Source of the DNA: Desulfoprunum benzoelyticum
GTDB lineage: Bacteria > Desulfobacterota > Desulfobulbia > Desulfobulbales > Desulfocapsaceae
Direction of reading: 5' to 3'
NCBI RefSeq assembly: GCF_014201505.1
Contig: NZ_JACHEO010000007.1
Span: 62,001-126,000 of the forward strand
DNA: 64,000 bases
Positions within the stretch are counted from its first letter, which is position 1. Every line of letters begins with the position of its first letter. Positions 18,656-28,326 of this stretch are shown here, piece by piece. Both the position numbers and the translations under genes were made by a program. The notes under the pieces were generated by a model. It was not told where the DNA came from. It did not search any database and saw nothing but the letters and a program-made list of their open reading frames with translations.

Positions 18656-19411
18656 TTATCTGAAGGTGATAATCCGCCCGAACGACTGTGCGTCGAGAGC
18701 GGCGCCACCAACAAGGGCCCCATCGATATCGGGCTGGGCCATAATTTCGTCAATATTGGCAGGTTTAACCGAGCCACCATACAGTATTCTCGTCTGCTCG
18801 GCAATATCTTTTTCGTAGATGGCTGCCAGCAGACCGCGGATGAAGGCATGAGCCTCCTGGGCCTGCTCCTTGCTGGCGGTCTTGCCGGTGCCGATCGCCC
18901 ACACCGGCTCGTAGGCGATCACGACTCCGGCCATCGCCTCGCCGCCGACCCCGGCCAGGCCCTTGCGGATCTGGCGTTCAAGGACGGCGAAGGTGTCGCC
19001 GCTTTCCCGTTCCGCCAGGGTCTCGCCGATGCACAGGATCACCGTCAGGCCGAAGGCCAGGGCCCCGGTCAACCGGCGGTTGACCATCTCGTCGTTCTCA
19101 AGAAAGATCTGCCGCCGTTCGGAGTGGCCGACAATCGCCGCCGAACCCCCCGCCGCCCTGACCATGACCGGCGAAATTTCACCGGTATAGGCGCCCTTTT
19201 CCTCCCAGCAGACATTCTGGGCGGCAACGATAATCCCGGTCCTGCCGACGCATTCGGCAACATCGCGCAAAACCGTGTACGGCGGGGACAGCAGCACATC
19301 CCGGTCGTCGACGCCGACGCAGGTCCCGGCGATGGCCGTCGCCAGATCCCGGGCTTCGGCCGTGGTCGTGTGCATCTTCCAGTTACCGGCAATCAACGGT
19401 CTCCGTTTCAT
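18656..19411 (-). CDS. tpiA: Triosephosphate isomerase
   Basis: A 251-residue TIM-barrel enzyme interconverting dihydroxyacetone phosphate and glyceraldehyde 3-phosphate. It has the N-terminal GNWKMH with the substrate-binding Asn and Lys, the electrophile histidine in IVGHSERRQ, the catalytic glutamate in AYEPVWAIGTGK, and the phosphate-binding YGGSVKPAN near the end. The ATG at 19411 follows a strong GGGAGGAAAT site. It belongs to the gap-rimI-pgk-tpiA-secG operon, 33 bases after pgk. Confidence 0.97.
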   Translation of the reverse strand: MKRRPLIAGNWKMHTTTAEARDLATAIAGTCVGVDDRDVLLSPPYTVLRDVAECVGRTGIIVAAQNVCWEEKGAYTGEISPVMVRAAGGSAAIVGHSERRQIFLENDEMVNRRLTGALAFGLTVILCIGETLAERESGDTFAVLERQIRKGLAGVGGEAMAGVVIAYEPVWAIGTGKTASKEQAQEAHAFIRGLLAAIYEKDIAEQTRILYGGSVKPANIDEIMAQPDIDGALVGGAALDAQSFGRIITFR

Positions 19412-19444
19412 AATTTCCTCCCTCTTGAATGCAAGGTCCAGGTT

Positions 19445-20620
19445 TCAGGAAAGGGCTTCGATCCCCGGCAGGGATTTTCCTTCCATCAATTCCAGGAAGG
19501 CCCCGCCGCCCGTCGACATATAGGTGATATTGCGCTCTTCGCCGGCCTTCTTCACCGCGGCATTGGAATCGCCGCCACCGGTGATCGACAGGGCGTGCGA
19601 CGAGGCCACCGCCTGGCAGAGGGCCATCGTGCCGCGGGCGAAGGCATCGATCTCAAACGCCCCCATCGGCCCGTTCCAGACGATCGTCTTCGCATCCTGG
19701 AGCGCCTCCTTGAACAGGATGGTCGAGGCCGGGCCGATATCGAGGGCCATCCAGGTCGGCGGCACGTCCTGGACGGTGACGTTTTTCACCGTCGCCTCAG
19801 CGGAGAAGGCATCGGCGACCACAAAATCGACCGGCAGGAAGATCTTCACCCCCTTCTCGCGCGCCTTGTCGATCAGGCGGGCGGCGGATTCCAGCAGATC
19901 TTCCTCGACCTTCGAAGATCCGACGTCGATCCCCTGGCTCTTGAGGAAGGTATTGGCCATCGCCCCGCCGATGATCATCCGGTCGACCTTGGTCAGCATG
20001 TTCTCCAGCGCCGCCAGTTTCGACGAGACCTTGGCCCCGCCCACCAGAGCGACCAGCGGCCGGACCGGGGTATCCATCGCCTTGTGGAAGTAATCGATCT
20101 CGGCTTGCAGCAGCAGGCCGGCGGCCTTGTCCGCCACCCGTTCGGCCACCCCGACGACCGAAGCATGGGCCCGGTGTGAAACGGCGAAGGCATCGTTGAT
20201 ATAGACATCGGCAAGACCGGCCAGCTGGGCCGAAAAATCGGGGTCGTTGGCCGTCTCGGCCTTGTGAAAACGGAGATTCTCGAGCATGACGACTTCGCCC
20301 GGCGCCATCGCCGCCACGATCTCCTGAACGGCATCGCCGACGCAATCGGGAGCAAGACGCACCGGCCGGCCGATCAGCGACTGGAGGTGGGCGGCAACGG
20401 GGGCGAGGCTGAATTCGGCCACCGGCTGGCCCTTCGGCCGTCCCATATGCGAGCAGATGACCAGCTTGCCCTGATGGGCGAGGATATGCTCGATCGTGGG
20501 CAGCACGGTGCGGATACGGATATCGTCGGTTATCTCCCCCCGTTCGTTCATCGGCACGTTAAAATCGGCGCGGAGCAGCACCCTCCGGCCGTTGAGCTGG
20601 AGGTCATGGATCGATTTCAT
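19445..20620 (-). CDS. pgk: Phosphoglycerate kinase
   Basis: A 391-residue, two-domain kinase making ATP from 1,3-bisphosphoglycerate. Family signatures are LLRADFNVPMNE near the start, CSHMGRPKG near residue 60, and the C-terminal nucleotide loop GGDSNAA followed by MSTGGGAFLELMEGK. The frame opens at 20665, but ATG 20620 (MKSIHDLQL) has AAAGGAG at ideal spacing and matches family starts. It lies between rimI and tpiA in the glycolysis operon. Confidence 0.97.
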   Translation of the reverse strand: MKSIHDLQLNGRRVLLRADFNVPMNERGEITDDIRIRTVLPTIEHILAHQGKLVICSHMGRPKGQPVAEFSLAPVAAHLQSLIGRPVRLAPDCVGDAVQEIVAAMAPGEVVMLENLRFHKAETANDPDFSAQLAGLADVYINDAFAVSHRAHASVVGVAERVADKAAGLLLQAEIDYFHKAMDTPVRPLVALVGGAKVSSKLAALENMLTKVDRMIIGGAMANTFLKSQGIDVGSSKVEEDLLESAARLIDKAREKGVKIFLPVDFVVADAFSAEATVKNVTVQDVPPTWMALDIGPASTILFKEALQDAKTIVWNGPMGAFEIDAFARGTMALCQAVASSHALSITGGGDSNAAVKKAGEERNITYMSTGGGAFLELMEGKSLPGIEALS

Positions 20621-20651
20621 CAAATTCTCCTTTACAGATAAAATGAGATCA

Positions 20652-21101
20652 TCACGCGCCGGCAATCTCCCTTGACATGATCAAGGCATCGTCCTCCGGC
20701 GAGGAATAATATCTTCGTCGCCGCCCGACCTCGGCAAAGCCGTCGCGTCGATACAGTTGGAAGGCGGGATCATTGTGCGAACGGACCTCGAGGAAGAGTG
20801 TCCGCACCCCTTTGCCGACAAGCCGACCTTTGAGGCAAGCCAGCAGCGCCGAGGCGACGCCGCGCCGCCGGCAGCGGTCGAGCACCGTTATTTTCAGCAG
20901 CTCGGCCTCCGTCTCGAGAGAGCGGCTGCAGCACCACCCGACAATGCCGCCGCCGGACTCCTCGACTGCGACCAGCCGGAACCCTTCGGGCTGGTCAAGT
21001 TCACGGCGGATATCGACGCTGTTCCAGGCCGAGGGTTCCCCCTGTTCGAGCTGGGCAACACGGTCGATATCCGCCGCCGTCAGATCCCGGATGCGCAACA
21101 C
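20652..21101 (-). CDS. rimI: RimI-type GNAT N-acetyltransferase
   Basis: A 149-residue GNAT protein with the acetyl-CoA pyrophosphate-binding segment RCRRRGVASALLACL near residue 77 and the RimI-type C-terminal VRSHNDPAFQLYRRDGFAEVGRRRRYY. RimI acetylates the N-terminus of ribosomal protein S18; substrate identity here is by family only. The start is GTG 21101, only 3 bases after the gap stop, with GAGGGG unusually close; a TTG three bases downstream is possible. Its position between gap and pgk is not functionally explained and probably reflects operon insertion. Confidence 0.83.
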   Translation of the reverse strand: MLRIRDLTAADIDRVAQLEQGEPSAWNSVDIRRELDQPEGFRLVAVEESGGGIVGWCCSRSLETEAELLKITVLDRCRRRGVASALLACLKGRLVGKGVRTLFLEVRSHNDPAFQLYRRDGFAEVGRRRRYYSSPEDDALIMSREIAGA

Positions 21102-21104
21102 CCC

Positions 21105-22322
21105 TCAGATCATCTTCTCCGCCACCTGGACCGTCAAGTCGCCGAGCATGTTGGTGTAACTGCCGAGTTCGTTGTCGTACCAGCCATAGACGACCGCCTG
21201 GGTGACCGGCACGGAGAGCAGCGCATCCGCTCCCGGGGCCAGACAGTCCTTTTTGACCTTCTGCAGGTTGACCTGGATCGAGGCGGTACGGGTGTGGGTC
21301 TCGGAGCCCTCGATGACGACTGCGGCGGCCGGCAGTCCGACGATGTCGGAGGAGACGTTCTGCTCCTCGGTGAACACCAGATAGGGGCTGTTCTGACCGT
21401 ACTCACGGTAGATCGAGTTGATATAGCTGCGCTTGATCGGATTGTCGCTGTCATCCTGGAAGTTGAGGACCAGCACGATCAGCGAACCGGTCGAGGTCGG
21501 GATGCGCACCGACTCGGCGATGAAGCCGATCCGCTCCATTTCCGGAATGACGAGGGCGAGCGCCTTCGCCGCCCCCGTGGTGGTCAGGATGATATTGTTC
21601 AAGATCGAACGGTTCTTGCGCAGATCGGTCGCGCCGGTCTTGGGCAGCCGGTCGAGCACCTGCTGGCTGCCGGTCGCCGCATGGACGGTGACCATCGAGG
21701 CGCTGAGGAAATTCTCGGCCCCGATCGTCTCCATCAACGGCTTGATCATGTAGGACAGGCAGGTCGTGGTGCAGGAGGCGGCGGAGATCACCGAATGCCG
21801 GGCCGGGTCGTAGGTGTCGTCATTGATGCCCATGACCGTCGTCACCGCATCGGCAGGCATCTGCAACCCCTTCGACTTGATCTTGAACGGGGCGGAGAGG
21901 ATGACCTTCTCGGCCCCGGCGACGATATGGCCGCGCAGCGCCCCTTTGCCATCGTTGGCGTCGGTGGTCGGATCACTGAAGACCCCGGTGGTGTCGACCA
22001 CCAGCTTGACGTCGTTGTCGCGCCAGGCGATCTCTCTGGGGTTGCGGGTGCTGCGGAGGATCTTCACCGGAACGCCGTCGATCCGCATCGTCCCCTTATC
22101 GTTGTCGAGCTCTTCGATGACACGTCCAGCCTTGTGTCCATGAAGATAGGTACCCAGCCGACCGTACGATGAATCGCGCTCGATCGCCGCCGCCAGATCC
22201 TCGAGACTCCTGCCAACTTCCCTGCCGATATTGACAACCACTTCCGAAAAGTAGCGTTTCGATACATGGTGCCACACGGTGAGCTTCCCAATCCGGCCAA
22301 GTCCATTGATACCTAATTTCAT
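21105..22322 (-). CDS. gap: Glyceraldehyde-3-phosphate dehydrogenase, long divergent type
   Basis: A 405-residue GAPDH, about 70 longer than the usual 335. It has the Rossmann loop GINGLGRIG, the catalytic cysteine at 184 in SAASCTTTCLS (the usual following Asn is Thr), the active-site histidine in TVHAATGSQQ, and the substrate segment TTGAAKALALVIPEM. The residue pair after the second strand is NI rather than the usual ND, so the aspartate that favours NAD over NADP is absent. Insertions occur around 35-75 and in the C-terminal half. A strong AAAGGAG precedes the ATG. It heads the glycolysis operon, so the glycolytic or gluconeogenic role is well supported; cofactor preference is inference. 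Confidence 0.88.
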   Translation of the reverse strand: MKLGINGLGRIGKLTVWHHVSKRYFSEVVVNIGREVGRSLEDLAAAIERDSSYGRLGTYLHGHKAGRVIEELDNDKGTMRIDGVPVKILRSTRNPREIAWRDNDVKLVVDTTGVFSDPTTDANDGKGALRGHIVAGAEKVILSAPFKIKSKGLQMPADAVTTVMGINDDTYDPARHSVISAASCTTTCLSYMIKPLMETIGAENFLSASMVTVHAATGSQQVLDRLPKTGATDLRKNRSILNNIILTTTGAAKALALVIPEMERIGFIAESVRIPTSTGSLIVLVLNFQDDSDNPIKRSYINSIYREYGQNSPYLVFTEEQNVSSDIVGLPAAAVVIEGSETHTRTASIQVNLQKVKKDCLAPGADALLSVPVTQAVVYGWYDNELGSYTNMLGDLTVQVAEKMI

Positions 22323-22433
22323 GGCAATGCATCTCCTTTATGAGTAGAGTGACATGCGTCAATGACGTGAGTTTCCCTTTCCGGTCAGTGCGGACATCCC
22401 TCACAGGCCAGCGAAACCGTGGATTATGCAAGG

Positions 22434-22462
22434 ATTTTATCATTTGCGCAGCTGATATGCAA
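22434..22462 (-). promoter_or_regulatory. Candidate sigma-70 promoter of the gap operon
   Basis: On the minus strand TTGCAT (22462-22457) and TAAAAT (22439-22434) are separated by 17 bases, about 112 bases upstream of the gap ATG. The -10 matches five of six consensus positions, the -35 three. The intergenic region is shared with divergent sfsA. Confidence 0.45.
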
Positions 22463-22514
22463 TGCAAATATTTTTTACTTTGACCCCGTTGCCTTATCGT
22501 TTTTCCCGGCCTGC

Positions 22515-23213
22515 ATGCGTTTTTCCACCCCCCTCATCGCCGCTGTTCTGCTCAAGAGATACCAACGTTTTCTCGTCGATGTGCAACTGGCCGACGGCCG
22601 GATGATCACCGCCCATTGCCCGAACACCGGGGCGATGCTGTCATGCTCGACCCCCGGCAGCCCGGTGCGCCTCTCGCACTCTCCCAATCCCCGCCGGAAA
22701 TATCAATTTTCTCTCGAAATGGTACAGGAAAACGGCGCCTGGGTCGGCGTCAATACCGCGCGGACCAACAAAATTGTCGTCGAAGCCATTGAAGGCGGGA
22801 TCGTCGGGGAACTGGCCGATCCCGATCGGATCGCCACCGAGGTCGCAACCTCCCCTGGGTGTCGCCTCGATCTCGCCGTCATCCACGGAGCAGCGACGAC
22901 CTTTGTCGAGATCAAGTGCTGCACCTATGTCGATCAGGAATCTGCGATGTTTCCGGACGCGGTGACCGCCCGCGGCACCAAGCATCTGCTCGAACTGCGG
23001 GATCTCGTCCGCCGCGGCAACAGCGGCGCGGTCCTGTTCCTCGTCCAGCGCGCCGATGCCGTCCGGTTCAAGCCGGCTGCCGGCATCGACCCGCTCTACG
23101 CCAGGACCCTCGAGAAGGTGCACGGGGAAGGTGTCACCATCCTGGTCTACCAGGCCAAAATCAGTCCGGAAGAGATTGCCGTCACGCGCCCGCTCCCGTT
23201 TTCCTTCACCTGA
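22515..23213 (+). CDS. sfsA: SfsA family DNA/sugar fermentation stimulation protein homologue
   Basis: A 232-residue SfsA protein. The N-terminal OB-like part includes KRYQRFLVDVQLADG and AHCPNTGAMLSC. The C-terminal nuclease-like domain has the conserved DLAV...FVEIKCCTYV stretch (acid-x-K core), FPDAVTARGTKHL and the aspartate-containing IDPLYA. SfsA was named from E. coli maltose genes; the domain resembles restriction endonuclease folds, and its true role is unclear. The frame opens at 22419, but ATG 22515 (MRFSTPL) gives the family start. It is followed after 18 bases by queC on the same strand. Confidence 0.92.
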   Translation: MRFSTPLIAAVLLKRYQRFLVDVQLADGRMITAHCPNTGAMLSCSTPGSPVRLSHSPNPRRKYQFSLEMVQENGAWVGVNTARTNKIVVEAIEGGIVGELADPDRIATEVATSPGCRLDLAVIHGAATTFVEIKCCTYVDQESAMFPDAVTARGTKHLLELRDLVRRGNSGAVLFLVQRADAVRFKPAAGIDPLYARTLEKVHGEGVTILVYQAKISPEEIAVTRPLPFSFT

Positions 23214-23231
23214 ACCAGAGAGCCACGAGCC

Positions 23232-23918
23232 ATGCCCGAAAAACCATCAGCCGTCATCCTCCTCAGCGGAGGGCTCGATTCGACCACCGTCCTGGCAATC
23301 GCCACTTCCGAGGGTTATGCCTGCAATTGCCTCAGCTTCGATTACGGTCAGAAGCAGACGGTCGAACTGGCCAAGGCCGCAAAGATCGCCGCCATCTACG
23401 GAGTGGAACGGCACCTGATTCTCCGCCTCGACCTCGACAGGATCGGCGGCTCGGCCCTGACCGCCGATATCGCGGTGCCGAAGAACGGAAACCCGGACCG
23501 GCAGGGAACGATCCCGATCACCTACGTGCCGGCGCGCAACGCCATCCTCCTCGCCCACGCCGTGGCCTGGGCCGAAGTTCTCGGCGCCTGGGACATCTTC
23601 ATCGGTGTCAATGCGGTCGATTACTCGGGGTATCCCGACTGTCGCCCGGAATTCCTCGCGGCCTTTGCCCACATGGCCAATCTCGGAACCAGGGCGGGGA
23701 TCAGCGGTGCGGCGCGATTTAGCATCAAAGCGCCGTTGATGCATCTGAGCAAGGCGGAGATCATCACGAAGGGAATCTCGCTGGGAGTCGATTACAGCCT
23801 GACCCACAGCTGTTACGATCCCCAGGGAACGAAGGCCTGCGGCCATTGCGACGCCTGCATCCTGCGGCGCAACGGCTTCGTGGCGGCAGGGGTCGCCGAT
23901 CCGACGGATTATCTGTGA
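23232..23918 (+). CDS. queC: 7-cyano-7-deazaguanine synthase QueC
   Basis: A 228-residue PP-loop ATPase converting 7-carboxy-7-deazaguanine to preQ0 for queuosine tRNA modification. It has the PP-loop [11 protein letters not shown] at residue 12, the substrate segment [18 protein letters not shown], and the zinc-binding C-terminal cysteines in [20 protein letters not shown] (CX8CXXCXXC). It is probably co-transcribed with sfsA. Its stop abuts the pyrC stop with no gap, so convergent transcripts overlap. No other queuosine gene is visible. Confidence 0.96.
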   Translation: MPEKPSAVILLSGGLDSTTVLAIATSEGYACNCLSFDYGQKQTVELAKAAKIAAIYGVERHLILRLDLDRIGGSALTADIAVPKNGNPDRQGTIPITYVPARNAILLAHAVAWAEVLGAWDIFIGVNAVDYSGYPDCRPEFLAAFAHMANLGTRAGISGAARFSIKAPLMHLSKAEIITKGISLGVDYSLTHSCYDPQGTKACGHCDACILRRNGFVAAGVADPTDYL

Positions 23919-25196
23919 TTACAGATCGTTGAAGGTGACACGCCCGTTCATGATCGTCAGCACCGCCTTGCCGCGGAATTGCCAGCCGTCGAACGGGGTG
24001 TTTCTGCCCTTCGACCGGCTTTCCCCGGCGGCAAAGACAAAGGGTCTGTCAGGATCGACAACGGTGATATCGGCAGGATCGCCGGGCGCCAGCCTGCCAC
24101 CGGGCACCCCGAGGATCCGGGCCGGGGCGCAGGACATCAGGTCGACCATTCTGCCGGCGGTGATGATTCCGTCATGGACCAGGGACAGGGCCAGCGGCAG
24201 GGAGGTTTCCAGGCCGACAATGCCGTTGGCGGCATAGTTGAATTCGACATCCTTCTCCAGGACGGAATGGGGGGCGTGGTCGGTGGCGATCGCATCCAGC
24301 GTCCCATCGGCCAATGCCGCGCGGATCGCCAGCCGGTCCGCCTCGGAACGGAGCGGCGGATTCATCTTGGCATGGGTATTGTACCCATCGACCGCCGCAT
24401 CGGTCAGGGCGAAATAATGGGGTGCGGTCTCGGCGGTGATCTTGACCCCTCTCTGTTTGGCGAGGCGGATCAGGGCGAGCGACGCTTCGCAGCTGACGTG
24501 GGCGATATGGACCCTGGCCCCGGTCAACTCGGCAAGGGCAATCTCTCTGTACACCATGATGCTTTCGGCAGCCGTCGGGATCCCTCGCAGGCCGAGCCGG
24601 GTGGAGACCGCCCCCTCGTTCATGCTGCCGTTGCGACTCAGGGACAGTTCCTCGGAATGCGATATGACCGGCATCCCGTGACTGCTGGCATATTCCATCG
24701 CCCGGCGCATAAGCTGACTGTCGGCGACCGGCATCCCGTCATCCGTCAGGGCGACGACCCCGGCTTCCTTCATTTCGCCGTATTCCGCCAGTTCCAGCCC
24801 CTGGCTGTCCCGGCTGAGAGCGCCGACGGGATAGACCCGGGCCACACAGTCGGCGGCCTTGTCAAGGATATAGCGGGTCACCGCCGCGTTGTCGTTCACC
24901 GGCCGGGTGTTGGGCATGCAGGCCACGGCCGTGAAACCGCCGGCAGCCGCCGCCATCGTCCCGGTTGCGATCGTTTCCTTGTACTCCTGCCCGGGTTCGC
25001 GCAGATGGACGTGGATATCGATCAGACCAGGCAGCACCCACCTGCCGGCAAGGTCGTAACGGCATGCGCCCTCAGGCGCCGTTGTCTGGGGAGCGGCAAT
25101 CCTCCCATCCTCCACCCAGATATCCGCGATCGCATCGGTCTGGTTCATTGGGTCGATTACACGGCCGTTCTGCAGGATGATCAACTCGGACATCAT
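23919..25196 (-). CDS. pyrC: Dihydroorotase (class I)
   Basis: A 425-residue amidohydrolase closing carbamoyl-aspartate to dihydroorotate. Metal-ligand motifs are [16 protein letters not shown] near residue 60, HSEE near 180, HIAHVS near 235 and the catalytic ATDHAPH near 305. These mark the class I (long) dihydroorotases. Two consecutive ATG codons (25196 and 25193) are possible starts; the first overlaps the pyrB stop as ATGA, while the second has the better spacing from GGGAG. It follows pyrB directly in a pyrimidine operon. Confidence 0.96.
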   Translation of the reverse strand: MMSELIILQNGRVIDPMNQTDAIADIWVEDGRIAAPQTTAPEGACRYDLAGRWVLPGLIDIHVHLREPGQEYKETIATGTMAAAAGGFTAVACMPNTRPVNDNAAVTRYILDKAADCVARVYPVGALSRDSQGLELAEYGEMKEAGVVALTDDGMPVADSQLMRRAMEYASSHGMPVISHSEELSLSRNGSMNEGAVSTRLGLRGIPTAAESIMVYREIALAELTGARVHIAHVSCEASLALIRLAKQRGVKITAETAPHYFALTDAAVDGYNTHAKMNPPLRSEADRLAIRAALADGTLDAIATDHAPHSVLEKDVEFNYAANGIVGLETSLPLALSLVHDGIITAGRMVDLMSCAPARILGVPGGRLAPGDPADITVVDPDRPFVFAAGESRSKGRNTPFDGWQFRGKAVLTIMNGRVTFNDL

Positions 25197-26152
25197 ATAT
25201 CTCCCTGGGCATCGCCGCTTTTCTCTCCACCCATGACCAGATAGAGCAGGGCCATGCGAACCGCCACCCCGTTGTTGACCTGCTGAAGGATGACGGAAGA
25301 GGGGCCGTCGGCGACATCCGGACTCAGTTCGACCCCCCGGTTGATCGGGCCGGGATGCATGACCAGCACATCCGGTTTGGCTTTGGCCAGGCGCCGGCGA
25401 TTGATGCCGTAACAGATGGAATACTCCCGCAGGCTGGGAATCAACGGATCGTTCTGACGCTCTTTCTGTATCCGCAGCGCCATGACGACATCCGCATCTT
25501 CGATCGCCTCGTCGACGGACCCGCAGACCCGCGCCCCCAACTGGTCCACCGCCGCCGGAATAAAGGTCGCCGGTCCGGCGACACAGACCGTCGCCCCGAG
25601 CTTGGTGAAGCCGAGAATGTCCGAGACCGCGACCCGACTGTGGGCGATGTCGCCGATGATGGCAATTTTCAACCCGGCCAGATCCTGCTTGTGATCGAGA
25701 ATAGTCATGATGTCGAGCAGACCCTGACTGGGGTGTTCATGGGCCCCATCACCGGCATTGATGATGGAGGCGCCGATATGGCGGGCTAGCAGTTGCGGCG
25801 CCCCCGAACAGGAATGCCTGATGATGATGATATCGGGGTTCATCGCCTCGATATTGCGGGCGGTGTCGATCAGGGTCTCCCCTTTGGTGGCGGAGCTTGT
25901 CGAGGCGGCGATGTTGAAGGTGTCGGCGCTCATCCGTTTGGCGGCAATTTCAAAGGATGTGCGGGTCCTGGTCGACGGTTCGAAAAACAGATTGACGATC
26001 GTCTTACCCCGCAGGGTCGGCACTTTTTTGATCGATCGAGCCGATATCTCGCGGAAAGAACGGGCGGCGGCGATGACATGATGGATATCCCGGACGGAAA
26101 GCTGCTCCATGCCGAAAATGTGCCTGTGTCTGAAACTGTATTCAGCTCTCAC
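25193..26152 (-). CDS. pyrB: Aspartate carbamoyltransferase catalytic subunit
   Basis: A 319-residue transcarbamoylase joining carbamoyl phosphate and aspartate. It has the carbamoyl-phosphate motif [13 protein letters not shown] near residue 58, the active-site SSATKGETL (with Lys), [12 protein letters not shown], the aspartate-domain [10 protein letters not shown] and [11 protein letters not shown] near the end. The start is GTG 26152, with only a weak AAGAG upstream. It lies 34 bases after lepB and overlaps pyrC by four bases. No pyrI regulatory subunit is adjacent. Confidence 0.96.
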   Translation of the reverse strand: MRAEYSFRHRHIFGMEQLSVRDIHHVIAAARSFREISARSIKKVPTLRGKTIVNLFFEPSTRTRTSFEIAAKRMSADTFNIAASTSSATKGETLIDTARNIEAMNPDIIIIRHSCSGAPQLLARHIGASIINAGDGAHEHPSQGLLDIMTILDHKQDLAGLKIAIIGDIAHSRVAVSDILGFTKLGATVCVAGPATFIPAAVDQLGARVCGSVDEAIEDADVVMALRIQKERQNDPLIPSLREYSICYGINRRRLAKAKPDVLVMHPGPINRGVELSPDVADGPSSVILQQVNNGVAVRMALLYLVMGGEKSGDAQGDI

Positions 26153-26186
26153 GGCTCTTGTTATCTCTCACTCGCAGAAGGATGAA

Positions 26187-26831
26187 TCATTGAATGACAT
26201 CCCCGATCCTGTTCCAGCGAATCGACGTCAACCGTGTCGCCGAGAGCAGCGGGGTCTCGATATCCCAGGACCAATAGAGAATGAAGGCCTTGCCGAGGAT
26301 GTCGGCATGGTCGACAAATCCCCAGAATCGACTGTCATAACTGTTATCCCGGTTGTCGCCCATGACGAAAATCTTTCCCGCCGGAACGGTAACCGGGCCG
26401 AAATTATCGCGTGGACTGGCGGAGGCGCTGAGTTCTGTCGTTGAGGAAAAGTGAGCATGAAGATCGACTACCTCGGCATCATTGACCATCAGGTGCTTGT
26501 TGACGATTTCGATCTTATCGCCGGCAACGGCGACAACACGCTTGATGTAATCAATGTCCCTGTCCTTGGGAAAGCGAAAGACAACCACATCCCCTCGTAT
26601 CGGGGTTTTCCATGGAACCAGAAGTTTGCCGGTAAACGGCATCCTCAGACCATAGATGAACTTGTTGACCAGGAGATGGTCGCCGATCTGCAGGGTCGGA
26701 AGCATCGACCCGGATGGAATCTTGAATGCCTGGACGATGAATGTACGGATAAAGAGAGCGAGCAGCACGGCGACGACTATCGCCTCGACATACTCTCTGA
26801 TGACTGATTTGCTTCTTGTTTCACTACCCAA
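26187..26831 (-). CDS. lepB: Signal peptidase I
   Basis: A membrane-anchored serine protease removing Sec signal peptides. The N-terminal membrane helix (REYVEAIVVAVLLALFIRTF) is followed by the nucleophile motif FKIPSGSMLPTL, the catalytic lysine in YIKRVVAVAGD and the conserved FVMGDNRDNSYDSR. No ATG is available. The frame opens with TTG at 26891, but TTG 26831 is preferred: AAGGGG lies six bases upstream and the resulting start matches LepB proteins (214 residues). It is upstream of pyrB and perhaps in the same transcript. The substrates probably include the secreted proteins of the pilus cluster next door. Confidence 0.92.
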   Translation of the reverse strand: MGSETRSKSVIREYVEAIVVAVLLALFIRTFIVQAFKIPSGSMLPTLQIGDHLLVNKFIYGLRMPFTGKLLVPWKTPIRGDVVVFRFPKDRDIDYIKRVVAVAGDKIEIVNKHLMVNDAEVVDLHAHFSSTTELSASASPRDNFGPVTVPAGKIFVMGDNRDNSYDSRFWGFVDHADILGKAFILYWSWDIETPLLSATRLTSIRWNRIGDVIQ

Positions 26832-27241
26832 TTTCAGCCCCTTATTCGGTAAAGCAGGGTTATTGATGGCCAAACAAAAATAATGGGCCAAAAATACTTG
26901 AATCGCCGCCTAAATACAAGGTACTTTACCAGGTCGGCCAGATCATGGTGTCAAGGCGCTTTTCCTTTGAATATCAATTGAGAATAGCCACTACATACCA
27001 TATAAAGAAGCGCGCTCCCAAGTTTTATCCATATATTGTAGTTATTCCCGAATCAGCCTACCCCCTGATTAACCCCCTGTTAAAAAAGAATATTTCTTAT
27101 TACGCTCCAATTGTTTTTCTTGACAAAGAATTGCAGATATGTCCTGTATACTAATTGTTAGAAAAGTCTGTATGTTAGGAGCATTAGCCTGACATACCCC
27201 AATTTGCATTTATTGAATAATTTCCCCTCCCGCCGGTCAAT
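26832..27241. other. AT-rich intergenic region between divergent lepB and pilM
   Basis: About 410 bases, markedly AT-richer than the neighbours. It must hold the promoters of lepB (minus) and pilM (plus). TTGACA at 27120-27125 and TATACT at 27147-27152 are individually good sigma-70 hexamers, but the 21-base spacing is too long for a standard promoter. A 69-codon frame at 26945-27154 is not supported as a gene: it has no ribosome site and no recognisable motif. Confidence 0.5.
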
Positions 27242-28300
27242 ATGAAGCTTCCCTTCCTGTCTCAAGATAACCTGGTCGTAGGTGTCGATATAGGATCTCA
27301 CGCCGTGAAGATCTGCCAGTTAAAACGGACCGACAACGCCTATTCGGTCGTGGCTCTCGGCAGCGCCGCCCTTCCCGAGGGAGCGGTTGACGACGGGACA
27401 CTCAACGATGCGGAGGCGGTGGCCACAGCCATCACCGGTCTTTTCAATAATCTCAAGATCAAAAACAAAAAGGTCGGTTTCTCGATCTCGGGTTATTCCG
27501 TCATCGTCAAAAAGGTCAATCTCGCGGTGATGGAGGAAAAACGCCTGGAAGAACACATCCTGGCCGAGGCGGAGCAGTATATCCCTTTTGATATCGAAGA
27601 TGTCTACCTTGATTACCAGGATCTCAAGACCAATACAGACAAAAATGACCGCACCGACGTCATGCTCGTCGCCGCAAAAAAAGAGATTGTCGACGAATAC
27701 CTGGAGATGTTGAAAGGCATCAACCTGACGCCGGTGATCGTCGATGTCGACGGGTTCGCGCTTGAGAATACCTATGAATACAGCTATCCCGATATCGACA
27801 ATGTCGCCCTGGTCGATATCGGCGCCTCGAAGATGAACATCAATATTCTGTCCGGGGGCATTTCCGCCGTTGCCCGTGACATTGTCGTCGGCAGCCGGCA
27901 ATTGACGGAACAGCTCCAGGGCGCCTTCGACCTCGAATACGAAGAAGCGGAGGCCCTCAAACTCGGTCTTGTCCCGGCCGGCGACAAACAGCCGCAGATC
28001 GAAAAGATCTTCGCGACAACCTGCACGCAATGGGTCCTCGAAATTAAAAAAGCCATCGATCTCTACCATTCCAACAATCCCGATGCATCCTTGAATAAAC
28101 TGGTGCTGAGCGGCGGAGGGTCGAAAGTAGCCGGGTTCGCCGATTTTCTGGCGAAAGAAACCGCACTGCATGTCGAGATCTTCAACCCTTTCATCAAAAT
28201 GCGGGCGAGCGACAAAAAAATAGATCCCGATTATCTGAAAAATATCGGCCCTGAAATGGCGATCGCTACCGGAATCGCAATCAGACCATCAATAATTTAG
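27242..28300 (+). CDS. pilM: Type IV pilus assembly protein PilM
   Basis: A 352-residue cytoplasmic actin-like ATPase. It starts LVVGVDIGSHAVKICQLKR (phosphate 1 motif), has DVMLVAAKKEIVDEYLEML in the middle, VALVDIGASKMNINIL as the phosphate 2 motif, and the adenosine loop LVLSGGGSKVAGF near residue 280. PilM binds the N-terminal tail of PilN and links the inner-membrane platform to the motor. It is the first gene of pilM-N-O-P, 26 bases before pilN. Confidence 0.95.
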   Translation: MKLPFLSQDNLVVGVDIGSHAVKICQLKRTDNAYSVVALGSAALPEGAVDDGTLNDAEAVATAITGLFNNLKIKNKKVGFSISGYSVIVKKVNLAVMEEKRLEEHILAEAEQYIPFDIEDVYLDYQDLKTNTDKNDRTDVMLVAAKKEIVDEYLEMLKGINLTPVIVDVDGFALENTYEYSYPDIDNVALVDIGASKMNINILSGGISAVARDIVVGSRQLTEQLQGAFDLEYEEAEALKLGLVPAGDKQPQIEKIFATTCTQWVLEIKKAIDLYHSNNPDASLNKLVLSGGGSKVAGFADFLAKETALHVEIFNPFIKMRASDKKIDPDYLKNIGPEMAIATGIAIRPSII

Positions 28301-28326
28301 TTCATCCTTCTGTCACTGGAAAAGAT

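Noticed and set aside
26945..27154. A 69-codon frame upstream of pilM.
   Set aside because: AT-rich chance frame, no ribosome site, no motif.
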